Below are positions 14,984 to 23,346 of a stretch of 64,000 nucleotides of DNA, piece by piece; the stretch's first letter is position 1; every line of letters begins with the position of its first letter. The stretch comes from Kribbella sp. NBC_00382 (GTDB lineage Bacteria; Actinomycetota; Actinomycetes; Propionibacteriales; Kribbellaceae), in NCBI RefSeq assembly GCF_036067295.1, contig NZ_CP107954.1:868001-932000 (forward strand), in the 5' to 3' direction. The position numbers and the translations under genes were made by a program. Below the pieces are notes generated by a model, which was not told the origin of the DNA, made no database searches, and worked only from the letters and a program-made list of their open reading frames with translations.

Positions 14984-15571
14984 ATGCCCGGGACCCTTTA
15001 CATCACAGGTGACAAGGCCGCCGACGGCCTGCTGAACAAGGACGGCACCGCCCTGCTGATCGGCATGCTGCTGGATCAGCAGGTGCCGATGGAGTGGGCC
15101 TTCGCAGGGCCGGCCAAGCTGCGGGAACGCCTCGGGCACCTGGACGCGAAGAAGATCGCCGCGATGGACGTCGACGAGTTCGTCGCGATCTGTTCGGAGA
15201 AGCCGGCGATCCACCGCTTCCCGGGCGCGATGGGCAAGCGGATCCACCAGGTCTGCGTCGTGCTGGCCGACGAGTACCGCGGCAAGGCGGCGAACCTCTG
15301 GAAGGGCGTCGACACCGGCGCCGAGCTGTACCGGCGGCTGCACGCCCTGCCCGGCTACGGCGAGGAGAAGGCGAAGATCTTCGTCGCCATCCTGGCCAAG
15401 ACCCAGGGCGTCGCCCCGGACGGCTGGCGCGAGGCCGCCGGCAAGTTCGGCGACGATGTGCCGCGCTCGGTCGCCGACATCGACGGCCCCGAGTCGCTGG
15501 CCAAGGTCCGTGAATGGAAGAAGGCTCAGAAGGCCGCCAAGCGCGACAAGCAAGACAACTTAGTCGGCTGA
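14984..15571 (+). CDS. HhH-GPD superfamily base-excision repair-like protein
   Basis: 195 residues. A helix-hairpin-helix LHALPGYGEEKAKIFVAIL near 117-135 and an N-terminal GMLLDQQVPMEWAF helix pattern match the small actinobacterial HhH-GPD group (TIGR03252-like). The C-terminal Fe-S Cys cluster of endonuclease III is absent. An Asp in GVAPDGW follows the hairpin, where the catalytic Asp of the superfamily lies. Glycosylase activity is therefore plausible but unproved. Three bases separate its stop from the next ATG, so the two are co-transcribed. Confidence 0.85.
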   Translation: MPGTLYITGDKAADGLLNKDGTALLIGMLLDQQVPMEWAFAGPAKLRERLGHLDAKKIAAMDVDEFVAICSEKPAIHRFPGAMGKRIHQVCVVLADEYRGKAANLWKGVDTGAELYRRLHALPGYGEEKAKIFVAILAKTQGVAPDGWREAAGKFGDDVPRSVADIDGPESLAKVREWKKAQKAAKRDKQDNLVG

Positions 15572-15574
15572 CTG

Positions 15575-16519
15575 ATGGCCGCTTCCCGCGACACCGCTCA
15601 GGTTGACGGGGTACGGCTGGCGGAGGCACTCGATCGCGGGCCGTTCAGTCTCGCGTTGCGGTTGGCGGTTCGGGAGAGTGGGCTGAGTCTCGAGCGGTTG
15701 CAGTTCAAGCTGCGCGAGCGCGGTACGCCGGTGAGCAAGACCGCGCTGAGCTACTGGCAGCACGGGCGCAATCAGCCTGAGCGGGCGGAGTCGATGCGGG
15801 CGCTCGCCGTGATCGAGGAGATCCTCGGGCTGGACGCCGGGGCGTTGGCGGCGTTGCTCGGGCCGCCCCGGCCGCGGGGGCGTTGGCTGGTACAGAAGCC
15901 GGGAGCGTTGCGGCCGGACGAGGCGTGGGCCCGGCCCGACGGGCTGGCGCGTGCGTTGGAGCGGATGGGCAGCAATCTCGACGCGTTCCACCAGTTCGCG
16001 CACCTCGGGCTGCATCTTCAACTCAGCGTCGACGCCGAGCGGAAGCTCGAGTCGATCACCCATCACCTGGTCGCCCGCGCCGACGTCGACGGGATCGACC
16101 GCAAGATCGTCGCCGTCCGCAGCGACGCCGGTACCGCCGAACCGCTGGACATCACGAGCACCCGCGGCTGCCGGCTCGGCCGCCAGCGCCAGGACGCCGC
16201 CACCGGCTTCACCACCTTCGAGCTGCTGCTCGACCGCCCACTGCGCGTCGGCGAACTCGCAGTACTGCACTACAAGGTCCGTTACGACCTCCCCGACACC
16301 CTGCACAACCAGCGCGTGGAGCAGTCGACGCGGGACTTCTCGATGCAGGTGTCGTTCGCCCAGTCGACGCTACCGGCCCGGGTTTGCCGCAGCTACCGTT
16401 CCTCGGTCAGCGACAGCGGTAGCGTCACCGATCTCTCCGTCGGCGCGAGCCACACCGCTGCCTTCGCGGTCCTCGACCCGGCTCCCGGCATCCACAGCCT
16501 CGGGTGGGACTGGTTCTAG
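15575..16519 (+). CDS. HTH-domain protein with beta-rich C-terminal domain
   Basis: 314 residues. Residues 20-85 look like an XRE-type helix-turn-helix (LALRLAVRESGLSLERLQFK; TPVSKTALSYWQHGRNQPER). A linker leads to a beta-strand-rich C-terminal part (LDRPLRVGELAVLHYKVRYD) ending SLGWDWF, typical of a conserved actinobacterial family of unknown role. Probably a DNA-binding regulator. Its last 150 bp overlap the convergent YibE/F gene; its own C-terminus looks natural, so the overlap is best explained by extension of the other gene. Confidence 0.75.
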   Translation: MAASRDTAQVDGVRLAEALDRGPFSLALRLAVRESGLSLERLQFKLRERGTPVSKTALSYWQHGRNQPERAESMRALAVIEEILGLDAGALAALLGPPRPRGRWLVQKPGALRPDEAWARPDGLARALERMGSNLDAFHQFAHLGLHLQLSVDAERKLESITHHLVARADVDGIDRKIVAVRSDAGTAEPLDITSTRGCRLGRQRQDAATGFTTFELLLDRPLRVGELAVLHYKVRYDLPDTLHNQRVEQSTRDFSMQVSFAQSTLPARVCRSYRSSVSDSGSVTDLSVGASHTAAFAVLDPAPGIHSLGWDWF

Positions 16520-17632
16520 CACCGCGGCAGCCAACGCGGTCGTGATCGGTACTGCGGCCACGATCCCCAAACCGCCGACGAGCGCTCGCACCACCTCGAC
16601 CGCTACCCGCTCGGTCGACAGCACGTAGCTCTCCGGTACGCCGCTGATGCTGAACAGCATGAGCATCGGCAATGCGGCTCCGGCGTACGCAAGTACCAGC
16701 GTATTGACGACGGCAGCCACGTGCGCCCGGCCGACTCGCAGGCCGGCGCCGAACAACTCCCGCCTTGTCGCCGTGGGTTTGGCAGCGGCCAGCTCCCAAA
16801 CGACGGCCGTCTGGGTGATGGCGACATCGTCGAGTACGCCGAGCGCCCCGATCACCAGGCCGGCGATCAGCAATCCCTTGAGATCCACGCTCGGTACGTA
16901 CGACGCGACCTCCGAGGCGCCGTCCGAGCTGAGGCCGCTGATCCGGGCCAGGCGGAGGAACACCTCGCCTAAGACAGCCGTCAGCATCAATGCGCCGATG
17001 GTGCCAAGTAGGGCGACCGAGGTGTGCACGCTGACGCCGTGCGTCAGATAGAGGGCCAGCACCATGATCGCCGTACCGCCGACAACCGCCACCAGTAAGG
17101 GATCCGAGCCCGAAAGGATCGCGGGCAACACGAACTGCGTCAGCACTACGGCTGTCACTGCTAGCGCAACTAGCGCCGCTACTCCACGCCAGCGGGACAG
17201 GGCGATCACTGCTACCGCGAACAGGCCGGCCAGTAATAGGAGTGGGCGGCCGCGGTCCTGGTCGACGTACAGGTAGCGATCTGCCGGGTCGGCCTGTTCG
17301 ACCACGCCCAGGAGGATCCGCTGGCCGGTCTCCACGCGCGGTACCAGCGGATGCTTGACCGCTCGCGCCGTCACGACTGTCCCCTCGCCGACGCCGTCGG
17401 TCACCTTGACGGTCGCTCGGTCGCACTCGTCAGGGGCGAGCGGACAGGGCACGACGGCGGTCACGATGCCCTTGGCCTTGGCGCTTTGCAGGGCGTCGAC
17501 CTTGATCTCGCTGCCTGGTCGCAGTACCACCAGGAGGACGATCGTCAGGCCGAGCAGTGGCAGCAACAAGCCCAGCACCAGCATTCTCGTACGCCGTGCC
17601 ACCCCGCGGGCAGGGCCGTGGTGGTGCCCCAC
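16370..17632 (-). CDS. YibE/F family membrane protein
   Basis: 420 residues from a GTG at 17632 (MGHHHGP). A first helix at 17-36 (LVLGLLLPLLGLTIVLLVVL) is followed by a small extracytoplasmic domain of about 85 residues, then about seven more transmembrane segments. YibE/F signatures include GGTAIMVLALYLTHGVSV and GVLDDVAITQTAVVWELAAA. Function of the family is unknown. The last 45 or so residues (from about VPPEAVDAGSR) are hydrophilic, lie antisense to the neighbouring gene and do not look like the family, consistent with loss of the original stop. The start overlaps the propeller gene's stop as TAGTG. Confidence 0.88.
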   Translation of the reverse strand: MGHHHGPARGVARRTRMLVLGLLLPLLGLTIVLLVVLRPGSEIKVDALQSAKAKGIVTAVVPCPLAPDECDRATVKVTDGVGEGTVVTARAVKHPLVPRVETGQRILLGVVEQADPADRYLYVDQDRGRPLLLLAGLFAVAVIALSRWRGVAALVALAVTAVVLTQFVLPAILSGSDPLLVAVVGGTAIMVLALYLTHGVSVHTSVALLGTIGALMLTAVLGEVFLRLARISGLSSDGASEVASYVPSVDLKGLLIAGLVIGALGVLDDVAITQTAVVWELAAAKPTATRRELFGAGLRVGRAHVAAVVNTLVLAYAGAALPMLMLFSISGVPESYVLSTERVAVEVVRALVGGLGIVAAVPITTALAAAVLEPVPPEAVDAGSRVEDREGSGVARADGEIGDATAVADRGTVAAANPGR

Positions 17633-18585
17633 TACCAGGCCGCCGGGGATGATCCCGCGACAAGCTTCCGCGGCTGGCCCGTCCCATCAGCCGGTACTAC
17701 GAAAACACCTGGCCCCCCACCATCTTGCTTGCTGTAGGCAATTGTCTTGTCGTTGACCCAGGCCGGCTGGTCGTCGACGTGACTCGTCTCCGCCAGGGCG
17801 ACGTCGTGCTGGGTGGCCAGGGTGAGGACATGCAATCGCCAGGTCTTGCCGTCGCGGAACTTGTAGGCGATCCGGGTGCCGTCTGGGGACAGCGAGGGGC
17901 ATTCGACGTTCTCGTGGAGCGCCGTTAGGGTGCGGTTCTGTAGGTTGCCGCGCATCAGCCAGGTCTTGCCCTTCGACGCCATCGTCGCGTAGAAAGTCAG
18001 GTCGTCGGCGGCGAAGGTGACGCCCCAGTAGTTCACATCGGTCGATCGGTAGGGCTTGCCGTCGACGGAGGCTGTGAAGTCCTCGAGGGATCCGTAGTGT
18101 GTTCCGGTCTTGAGGTCGTAGATCCCTGCTGTCGTCGAGAACGCACCAGCCATCATGTAGCTGTCTCCCGACCGGAACACCGTCCACGCTGCCAGGTGGC
18201 CGGACGGAGAAACCCTTACCCTGCTGGGATTCCCCCACAACTGCAGAGTCTTCACAACCTTGCCCGCCGAGTCGATGAGGTCCACCTCAGATGCCATCGG
18301 CACCGCGGTCGCCCGCAAGCAGGCCATCGTCCCCCCACTCGCATAGACCCGCTGACAAGCCGGCCCAGTACCGATCGAGGTGGTGGCGCCGTCTCCGAGG
18401 GCGATCTGCCGGACTCGGTTGCTGCCGGGCTCGACGTACAGCATCGTTCCCGATCGGCCGAGCTGGATTCCGCTCTGGGCGGCTGCCTGCTGTGTCGTCG
18501 CGACCCGCCAGCCGAGGTAGCCGATGCCCGCGGCAACGAACACCGCAATCAAGGTGATACCAGTGATGATTCGACTGCGGCTCAT
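17632..18585 (-). CDS. Membrane-anchored TolB-like beta-propeller protein
   Basis: 317 residues. One N-terminal transmembrane anchor (IITGITLIAVFVAAGIGYLG, 5-24) leads to an extracellular domain with propeller-blade motifs (ECPSLSPDGTRIAYKFRDGK; DDQPAWVNDKTIAYSKQDGG), as in TolB/WD40-like repeats. Role unknown; such domains usually mediate protein binding. The start ATG overlaps the MFS stop as ATGA, and its TAG overlaps the YibE/F GTG, so it is third in a four-gene coupled unit. Confidence 0.8.
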   Translation of the reverse strand: MSRSRIITGITLIAVFVAAGIGYLGWRVATTQQAAAQSGIQLGRSGTMLYVEPGSNRVRQIALGDGATTSIGTGPACQRVYASGGTMACLRATAVPMASEVDLIDSAGKVVKTLQLWGNPSRVRVSPSGHLAAWTVFRSGDSYMMAGAFSTTAGIYDLKTGTHYGSLEDFTASVDGKPYRSTDVNYWGVTFAADDLTFYATMASKGKTWLMRGNLQNRTLTALHENVECPSLSPDGTRIAYKFRDGKTWRLHVLTLATQHDVALAETSHVDDQPAWVNDKTIAYSKQDGGGPGVFVVPADGTGQPRKLVAGSSPAAW

Positions 18586-19829
18586 CGGGTGACCCCCGGG
18601 CGGCAGAGCCAGGCGCCGGCGGCGATTGCGGCGGCCAGTGCTCCGGCGAAGAGGGTGAAGGTCAGCGACGGCTGCACCCAGGCGGCCATTGCGCCGAACG
18701 CCAACGCGCCGGCTGCTCTGGCGAGGGCTTGGGCGGTTTGGACTACCGCCATTCCGGTTGCGCGCAACGGGGCGGGGATGAGCGGACCGGCGTACGCCAT
18801 CAGGACGCCGTCGCTGGCCGCGTAGAAGAAGCCGTGGAGGAGCAGGATCACGCCTGCTACCACGCGGCCTTGGGTGTTGGCGGCGATCAGGAGGTACGCG
18901 GCCAGCAGCAGGCCGTGGCCGAGGAGGAAGAGCTTCCAGCGGCCGATGCGGTCGGCGAGCCGGCCGAAGGGGATGGCGGCGAGCATGAAGGTCAGCGCGG
19001 TGCCGAGGGGTAGGAGCGGGAGGATGGCGGGCGGCAGGCCGGCTGTGCGTTGGACGGAGAAGTACAGGAACATATCGCCGACGGTCACTAGGCCGAGCAG
19101 TCCGGCAGCGATGATCAGGCGGCGGAGCTCCGGTGCGGTTGCCGCGGCCAGGCCGGCGCGCACGCTCACCGCGGCTTTGCTGACGATGGTGCGGGGTTGG
19201 GTGACGAAGAAGACGAGGATGAGTACGCCGATCGCGGCGAGGCAGAAGCTCGTACTGAAGACCACGTCGTACCCACCCGGGATCGCCGCGATGATCGCGA
19301 ACCCGAGCAACGGGCCCAGCAGAGCGCCTGCCGTGTCGAGCGCCCGATGCACCCCGAACGCGCGCCCGAGATCCTCAACGGGTGTGGACAACGAGATGAG
19401 CGCGTCGCGTGGTGCCGTACGAATCCCCTTGCCAGCCCGGTCGACCGCGATGACGGAGCTGAGCCCGGACAACGACCCATCCACAGCCGGCAGCCCAAGC
19501 TTCGTCAACGCCGACAACCCATAACCCGCAATAGCCACCGCCTTCGGACGACCGAGCCGGTCAGCCACATGCCCACCAGCCAGCCTCAAGAGCGCGGTCG
19601 CACCGGTGTAGAGCGCATCCAGTGCACCCAGTTGCAGGAAGCCGAGCCCCAGCCCGTACATGAGATAGAGCGGCAGAATCGCCGTCACCATCTCAGCCGA
19701 GGCATCGGTCACCAGGCTGACGAGGCCGAGCGCCACCACAGTTCCCGACACCCGGCGGACAGGAGAACTTGTTTTTGGGGTCGCAACCCGGGCGGCATCG
19801 GCCGCCCGGGTGCTGGAGAGGTACATCAT
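18582..19829 (-). CDS. Major facilitator superfamily transporter
   Basis: 415 residues with 12 predicted helices in two halves of six. MFS motif A appears as GGHVADRLGRPKAVA in the first cytosolic loop and as GRLADRIGRWKLF in the second half; DRAGKGIRTAPRDALI follows helix 4-5. Best guess is an exporter; the cargo is unknown. Start ATG 19829 overlaps the phosphatase stop as ATGA, which fixes it despite longer open frame upstream. Second gene in the coupled operon. Confidence 0.88.
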   Translation of the reverse strand: MMYLSSTRAADAARVATPKTSSPVRRVSGTVVALGLVSLVTDASAEMVTAILPLYLMYGLGLGFLQLGALDALYTGATALLRLAGGHVADRLGRPKAVAIAGYGLSALTKLGLPAVDGSLSGLSSVIAVDRAGKGIRTAPRDALISLSTPVEDLGRAFGVHRALDTAGALLGPLLGFAIIAAIPGGYDVVFSTSFCLAAIGVLILVFFVTQPRTIVSKAAVSVRAGLAAATAPELRRLIIAAGLLGLVTVGDMFLYFSVQRTAGLPPAILPLLPLGTALTFMLAAIPFGRLADRIGRWKLFLLGHGLLLAAYLLIAANTQGRVVAGVILLLHGFFYAASDGVLMAYAGPLIPAPLRATGMAVVQTAQALARAAGALAFGAMAAWVQPSLTFTLFAGALAAAIAAGAWLCRPGVTR

Positions 19830-21109
19830 TTGGGGTGGCAGGTGCCTTGGACCGAGTCGGTGAAGGTTCGGCCGGCGACCGGGACGAAGGCGGCGGTGTA
19901 GCCGGTGGCGGTGAGGGTCAGTTTGCCTACACCGAAGGTGTTGTAGTCCTTCTTCTCGATCGTCGCCTTGGTGGTGCCGCCGGCGCCGTAGAGCGCGCGG
20001 CCGCCGGTGCCGATCAAGAGTTGGCGGACACCGTTCGTCGCGTCCTTGGTGCCGTCCGGCTTCGACGGGGCGAAGCGGATGTAGTTGTGGTCGTGGCCGC
20101 TGATCACCAGGTCGGCCTTGTAGTCGTAGAGCGCCTGGAAGAACGGCTGCATCGACGTGTTGTCGCTGTAGTTGCCGGCAGCGAAGCGGGAGTGGTGCCA
20201 GTAGGCCGCAGTACAAGGCTTCGTGCTCGCGGCGAGATCGGCGCGCAACCACTGGACCTGAGCACTCGTGGAGGTCTTCGCGATGTTCGAGTTGAGCGCG
20301 ACGAAGTGCCAGTCGCCGACGTCGTAGCTGTAGTAGCCCTTGGTCCGGTCACCCGCCCGGCCGGTCGCCTGCCCGACACCGTTGAAGTAGTCGAAGTACC
20401 CCTTGGCGTTGGCCGTGACGTACTCATGGTTGCCCGGCGTCGGGAACGTCTTACTCTTGAAGACACCCCACTGCGGGTTGTAGCTGTTGTTGTACTCCGA
20501 AAGCGTCCCGCTCTCGTAAGCGTTGTCCCCCGCCGTGATCACCGCCGTCGGATTCATCGCCTCCACCAGCGGCCGGGTCTGGTTGCACGCCGACCCGCAG
20601 ATGTCACCAGCGGCCGCGACCGTGACGGTCGCCAGAATCCCCGCCTGGTAGGCGTCGACCCGGTAGCTGCTCGCCGACGAAGCGAAGTTCGGCTTGACCG
20701 TCACGCAGCTACCCTGGAAAGCCCTGGTATAGAAGGCCTTTCCTTGCCAATTGGTTGCCTTGAGCGTGTACTTCCCACCGGCCGATCCGGTCACGGTGAC
20801 CGTGTCCTTGCCAGCCAGCGTCAGCTCCTTGAAGCGAACCCGGACCCACCGAGAGTCCGAGGCCGCACACACCTGCTGACTCGTCCCGGCCTTCGCCAGA
20901 GCGGTCTTGACTGCCACGGTCTTCGCGCCGGTCTCGGCGAGCTGGAGCTGCTCACCGGCGACGATCGTGTCTTGCTGGGTCTCCATCGACGCGGCGACCG
21001 GCCGCGCGTCGTCGGACGGGTTGGTGGCGACGACGGTCAGGGCTCCGGCGAGCAAACCACCGGTGATGAGTGCGGCGATCGTGGTACGTCTGGACGGTCT
21101 GTTCAGCAT
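19826..21109 (-). CDS. Secreted calcineurin-like metallophosphatase
   Basis: 427 residues, ATG 21109 after AAGGTGG. A Sec-type signal peptide (RRTTIAALITGGLLAGALTV) is followed by about 130 residues of N-terminal beta-rich region and the metallophosphoesterase domain. Metal motifs run in order: AAAGDICG, AGDNAYESG, PGNHEYV, YWHHSRF, SGHDHNYIRF. It is an extracellular phosphatase or phosphodiesterase of the purple-acid/alkaline type. It heads a four-gene translationally coupled operon with an MFS transporter, a propeller protein and YibE/F. Confidence 0.92.
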   Translation of the reverse strand: MLNRPSRRTTIAALITGGLLAGALTVVATNPSDDARPVAASMETQQDTIVAGEQLQLAETGAKTVAVKTALAKAGTSQQVCAASDSRWVRVRFKELTLAGKDTVTVTGSAGGKYTLKATNWQGKAFYTRAFQGSCVTVKPNFASSASSYRVDAYQAGILATVTVAAAGDICGSACNQTRPLVEAMNPTAVITAGDNAYESGTLSEYNNSYNPQWGVFKSKTFPTPGNHEYVTANAKGYFDYFNGVGQATGRAGDRTKGYYSYDVGDWHFVALNSNIAKTSTSAQVQWLRADLAASTKPCTAAYWHHSRFAAGNYSDNTSMQPFFQALYDYKADLVISGHDHNYIRFAPSKPDGTKDATNGVRQLLIGTGGRALYGAGGTTKATIEKKDYNTFGVGKLTLTATGYTAAFVPVAGRTFTDSVQGTCHPK

Positions 21110-21139
21110 GGTTCCACCTTGGGCGATAGGGGTGAAAGC

Positions 21140-21167
21140 AAAGTAGCGGGCTGAACACAATCAGCAA
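21140..21167 (-). promoter_or_regulatory. Promoter candidate for phosphatase operon
   Basis: On the minus strand a -35-like TTGCTG (21162-21167) and a -10 TACTTT (21140-21145) are separated by 16 bp. The expected transcript would have about 25 nt of leader before ATG 21109. Confidence 0.5.
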
Positions 21168-21185
21168 CCACCCCGCAAAGCACCA

Positions 21186-21212
21186 CGCGATGTTCACTGA
21201 ATGAACACCGCG
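21186..21212. promoter_or_regulatory. Palindrome between iron-permease 3' end and phosphatase promoter
   Basis: CGCG-A-TGTTCA (21186-21196), 5-nt centre, TGAACA-C-CGCG (21202-21212). It could be an operator about 20 bp above the phosphatase -35, or a weak terminator of the iron-uptake operon. The GTTCA core recalls Pho-box half-sites, but the tandem 11-bp arrangement needed for PhoP is not clear. Confidence 0.5.
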
Positions 21213-21249
21213 TGAAGGAGCTACCTGGAACCGTTTTCCGGCGGACTGT

Positions 21250-23346
21250 TCAGAGTTTTACGGCGCGGGTCCGCCACAGCAGGTACACGAAGTACGGCGC
21301 CCCGATCAGCGCGGTCAGCAGCCCCGCCGGGATCTGCGCCGGCGCCAGCAGCGTCCGCCCGAGGCTGTCCGCGACACTCACCAGTACTGCGCCCAGCAGA
21401 GCTGCGATCGGAAGCAACCGCGCATGCCGCCCACCCACGAGCGCCCGCGCCGCATGCGGAGCAACGAGACCGACGAAGCCGACCACCCCGATCGCCGAGA
21501 CAGCCGCGGCGGTCATCAACGCCGCGCCGACCAGCGCGACCAGACGGGTGCGCTCCAGCCGTACGCCGAGAATGCGCGGGACGTCGTCATCCAGCGAGAG
21601 CAGGTCCAGCTCACGCCGAGCCAGCACGATCACCGGGGTGAGGACGATCAACGCGATCGCCACCGGGATCACCTGCGGCAGCGTCCGTCCGTAGGTGCTG
21701 CCGGACAGCCAGGTCATCGCGAGGCTGATGTTCCACGGGTCGGTGTAGACGATGACGAAGGTGATGATCGCGGTCGTCGCCGACGAGACGCCGACCCCAA
21801 TCAGCACCAGCCGGTCCGAACTGAGCCCACCCCTCCAGGAGACCAGATAGACCAGCGCAAAGGTGGCCAGCGCGGCCACTGCGGCGACGCCGGACAAGAG
21901 CCAGATCCCGGCCGTCGGTACCGCCATCAGGACGACGACGGCGCCGACCCCGGCTCCGCCCGTGATGCCGAGGATGCCCGGCTCGGCCAGCGGGTTGCGG
22001 CAGACGGCCTGCACGGTCGCGCCCGCGATCGCGAGCGCCGCTCCGCAGAGGACGGCCGAGAGCACCCGCGGGAAACGCGTGTCGAGGACGTACGTGATCG
22101 CCCGCCCGGACCGGCCGTTGATCCAGTTGACGATGTCGCCGGTACGCAGGAAGGCATCACCCGCAAGCATCGCGAACACGAGCGCCGCCACCAGCAGCAC
22201 GACCAGCGAAACGGTGACGATCCAGAAAGTACGCCGGGTCCGGAGACCGCCACCGGCTCGCCCGGCCTGTTGCCGGCTCGGACCGGAGTCGCGGAACCGG
22301 CGGGCCAGCCAGACGAGCACGACCGCGCCGACGAGCATCGTCATGATGCCGGTCGGGATCTCCACTCCTGCTTGGCCGCCGAGGATCGCGCGCAGTACGA
22401 CGTCCGACGCGATCACCACCAAGATGCCGGACAGCCCGGACAACGGCAGCAGCACCCGGTGCCGCATCAGGCCCGGGACGAGCGGAGCGATCAGCCGGAC
22501 GAGCACCGGCGCGACCAGTCCGACGAACCCGACGGGGCCGGCGACAGTGACAGCCGCGGCCGACAGCAGCACGGTCACGAGGGTGATCCACACCCTCGTA
22601 CGGCGAACCCGGACACCCAGTACGGAAGCCGTATCGTCGCCCAGGGCAAGGATGTCCAGCTTCGGCGCCAGTACCATCGCCCCGATGATGCCGACGGCAA
22701 CAATCGGCGCCATCTGCTTGACCGCGACGAGGTCGGTCTGGACAAGGGTCCCGGCTCCCCAGGCGAAGGTGCCGATCGTCTCCTCGCGATAGAGCAGCAT
22801 CAGCAACGTGGTCACCCCGGCGAGCGCCATCGCGACCGCCGATCCGGCCAGGATCAACCGCGTCGGCCCGGCGGTGCCACCGGCCGACAAGCTCAGTACC
22901 AGTACTGCGGCCGCCAACCCGCCGACAAACGCGATGCCACCCGACGGAAGGGTCGGCAGCGAAATCCCGAAGGCGGCGAAGATGACAACAGCCAAATAGG
23001 CACCGGCGTTGACGCCGAGCGTGTCCGGCGAAGCGAGCGGGTTCCTGGCCAAGGACTGCAGACCAGCACCGGCAACACCCAGCGCCAGCCCGACCAGTAC
23101 TCCGGCCAGCAGCCGAGGCAGCCGCGACGCGACCAGCACGTTCGCCGAGTTGTCCGTGCCTTGGCCGATCACCAGCTTGAGCAGGTCCCCGGCGTTCACC
23201 GAGGACGTGCCCTGGGTCAGGTGAATCGCCGCCAGCAGCACGACCGCGACGATCGCGATCGTGAAGACGCCCGCCACGCGCACCCGGCGTACAGGCTCCA
23301 GGGGCGCGGTGGCGAGGTCGGGCCGCTGGGCGGTCAGCTGGGTCAA
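21250..23346 (-). CDS. Fused double FecCD-family siderophore-iron ABC permease (FhuB-like)
   Basis: 698 residues, about twice a normal FecCD permease. Each half has its own copy of the diagnostic segments: RLPRLLAGVLVGLALGVAG with NPLASPDTLGV in half 1 (from about residue 70), and RFPRVLSAVLCGAALAIAG with NPLAEPGILGI in half 2 (from about residue 420). About 18-20 transmembrane helices in total. It forms the membrane channel for ferric-siderophore uptake with the lipoprotein and ATPase encoded upstream. The TTG start at 23346 overlaps the binding-protein stop as TTGA. Confidence 0.93.
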   Translation of the reverse strand: MTQLTAQRPDLATAPLEPVRRVRVAGVFTIAIVAVVLLAAIHLTQGTSSVNAGDLLKLVIGQGTDNSANVLVASRLPRLLAGVLVGLALGVAGAGLQSLARNPLASPDTLGVNAGAYLAVVIFAAFGISLPTLPSGGIAFVGGLAAAVLVLSLSAGGTAGPTRLILAGSAVAMALAGVTTLLMLLYREETIGTFAWGAGTLVQTDLVAVKQMAPIVAVGIIGAMVLAPKLDILALGDDTASVLGVRVRRTRVWITLVTVLLSAAAVTVAGPVGFVGLVAPVLVRLIAPLVPGLMRHRVLLPLSGLSGILVVIASDVVLRAILGGQAGVEIPTGIMTMLVGAVVLVWLARRFRDSGPSRQQAGRAGGGLRTRRTFWIVTVSLVVLLVAALVFAMLAGDAFLRTGDIVNWINGRSGRAITYVLDTRFPRVLSAVLCGAALAIAGATVQAVCRNPLAEPGILGITGGAGVGAVVVLMAVPTAGIWLLSGVAAVAALATFALVYLVSWRGGLSSDRLVLIGVGVSSATTAIITFVIVYTDPWNISLAMTWLSGSTYGRTLPQVIPVAIALIVLTPVIVLARRELDLLSLDDDVPRILGVRLERTRLVALVGAALMTAAAVSAIGVVGFVGLVAPHAARALVGGRHARLLPIAALLGAVLVSVADSLGRTLLAPAQIPAGLLTALIGAPYFVYLLWRTRAVKL

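Noticed and set aside
14834..15553. N-terminal extension of the DinB-like protein frame
   Set aside because: It runs antisense through the HhH-GPD gene; GGAGG before ATG 14833 marks the real start.
21186..21212. PhoP (Pho-box) control of the secreted phosphatase
   Set aside because: Only one GTTCA-type unit is clear; tandem 11-bp repeats required for a Pho box are not visible.
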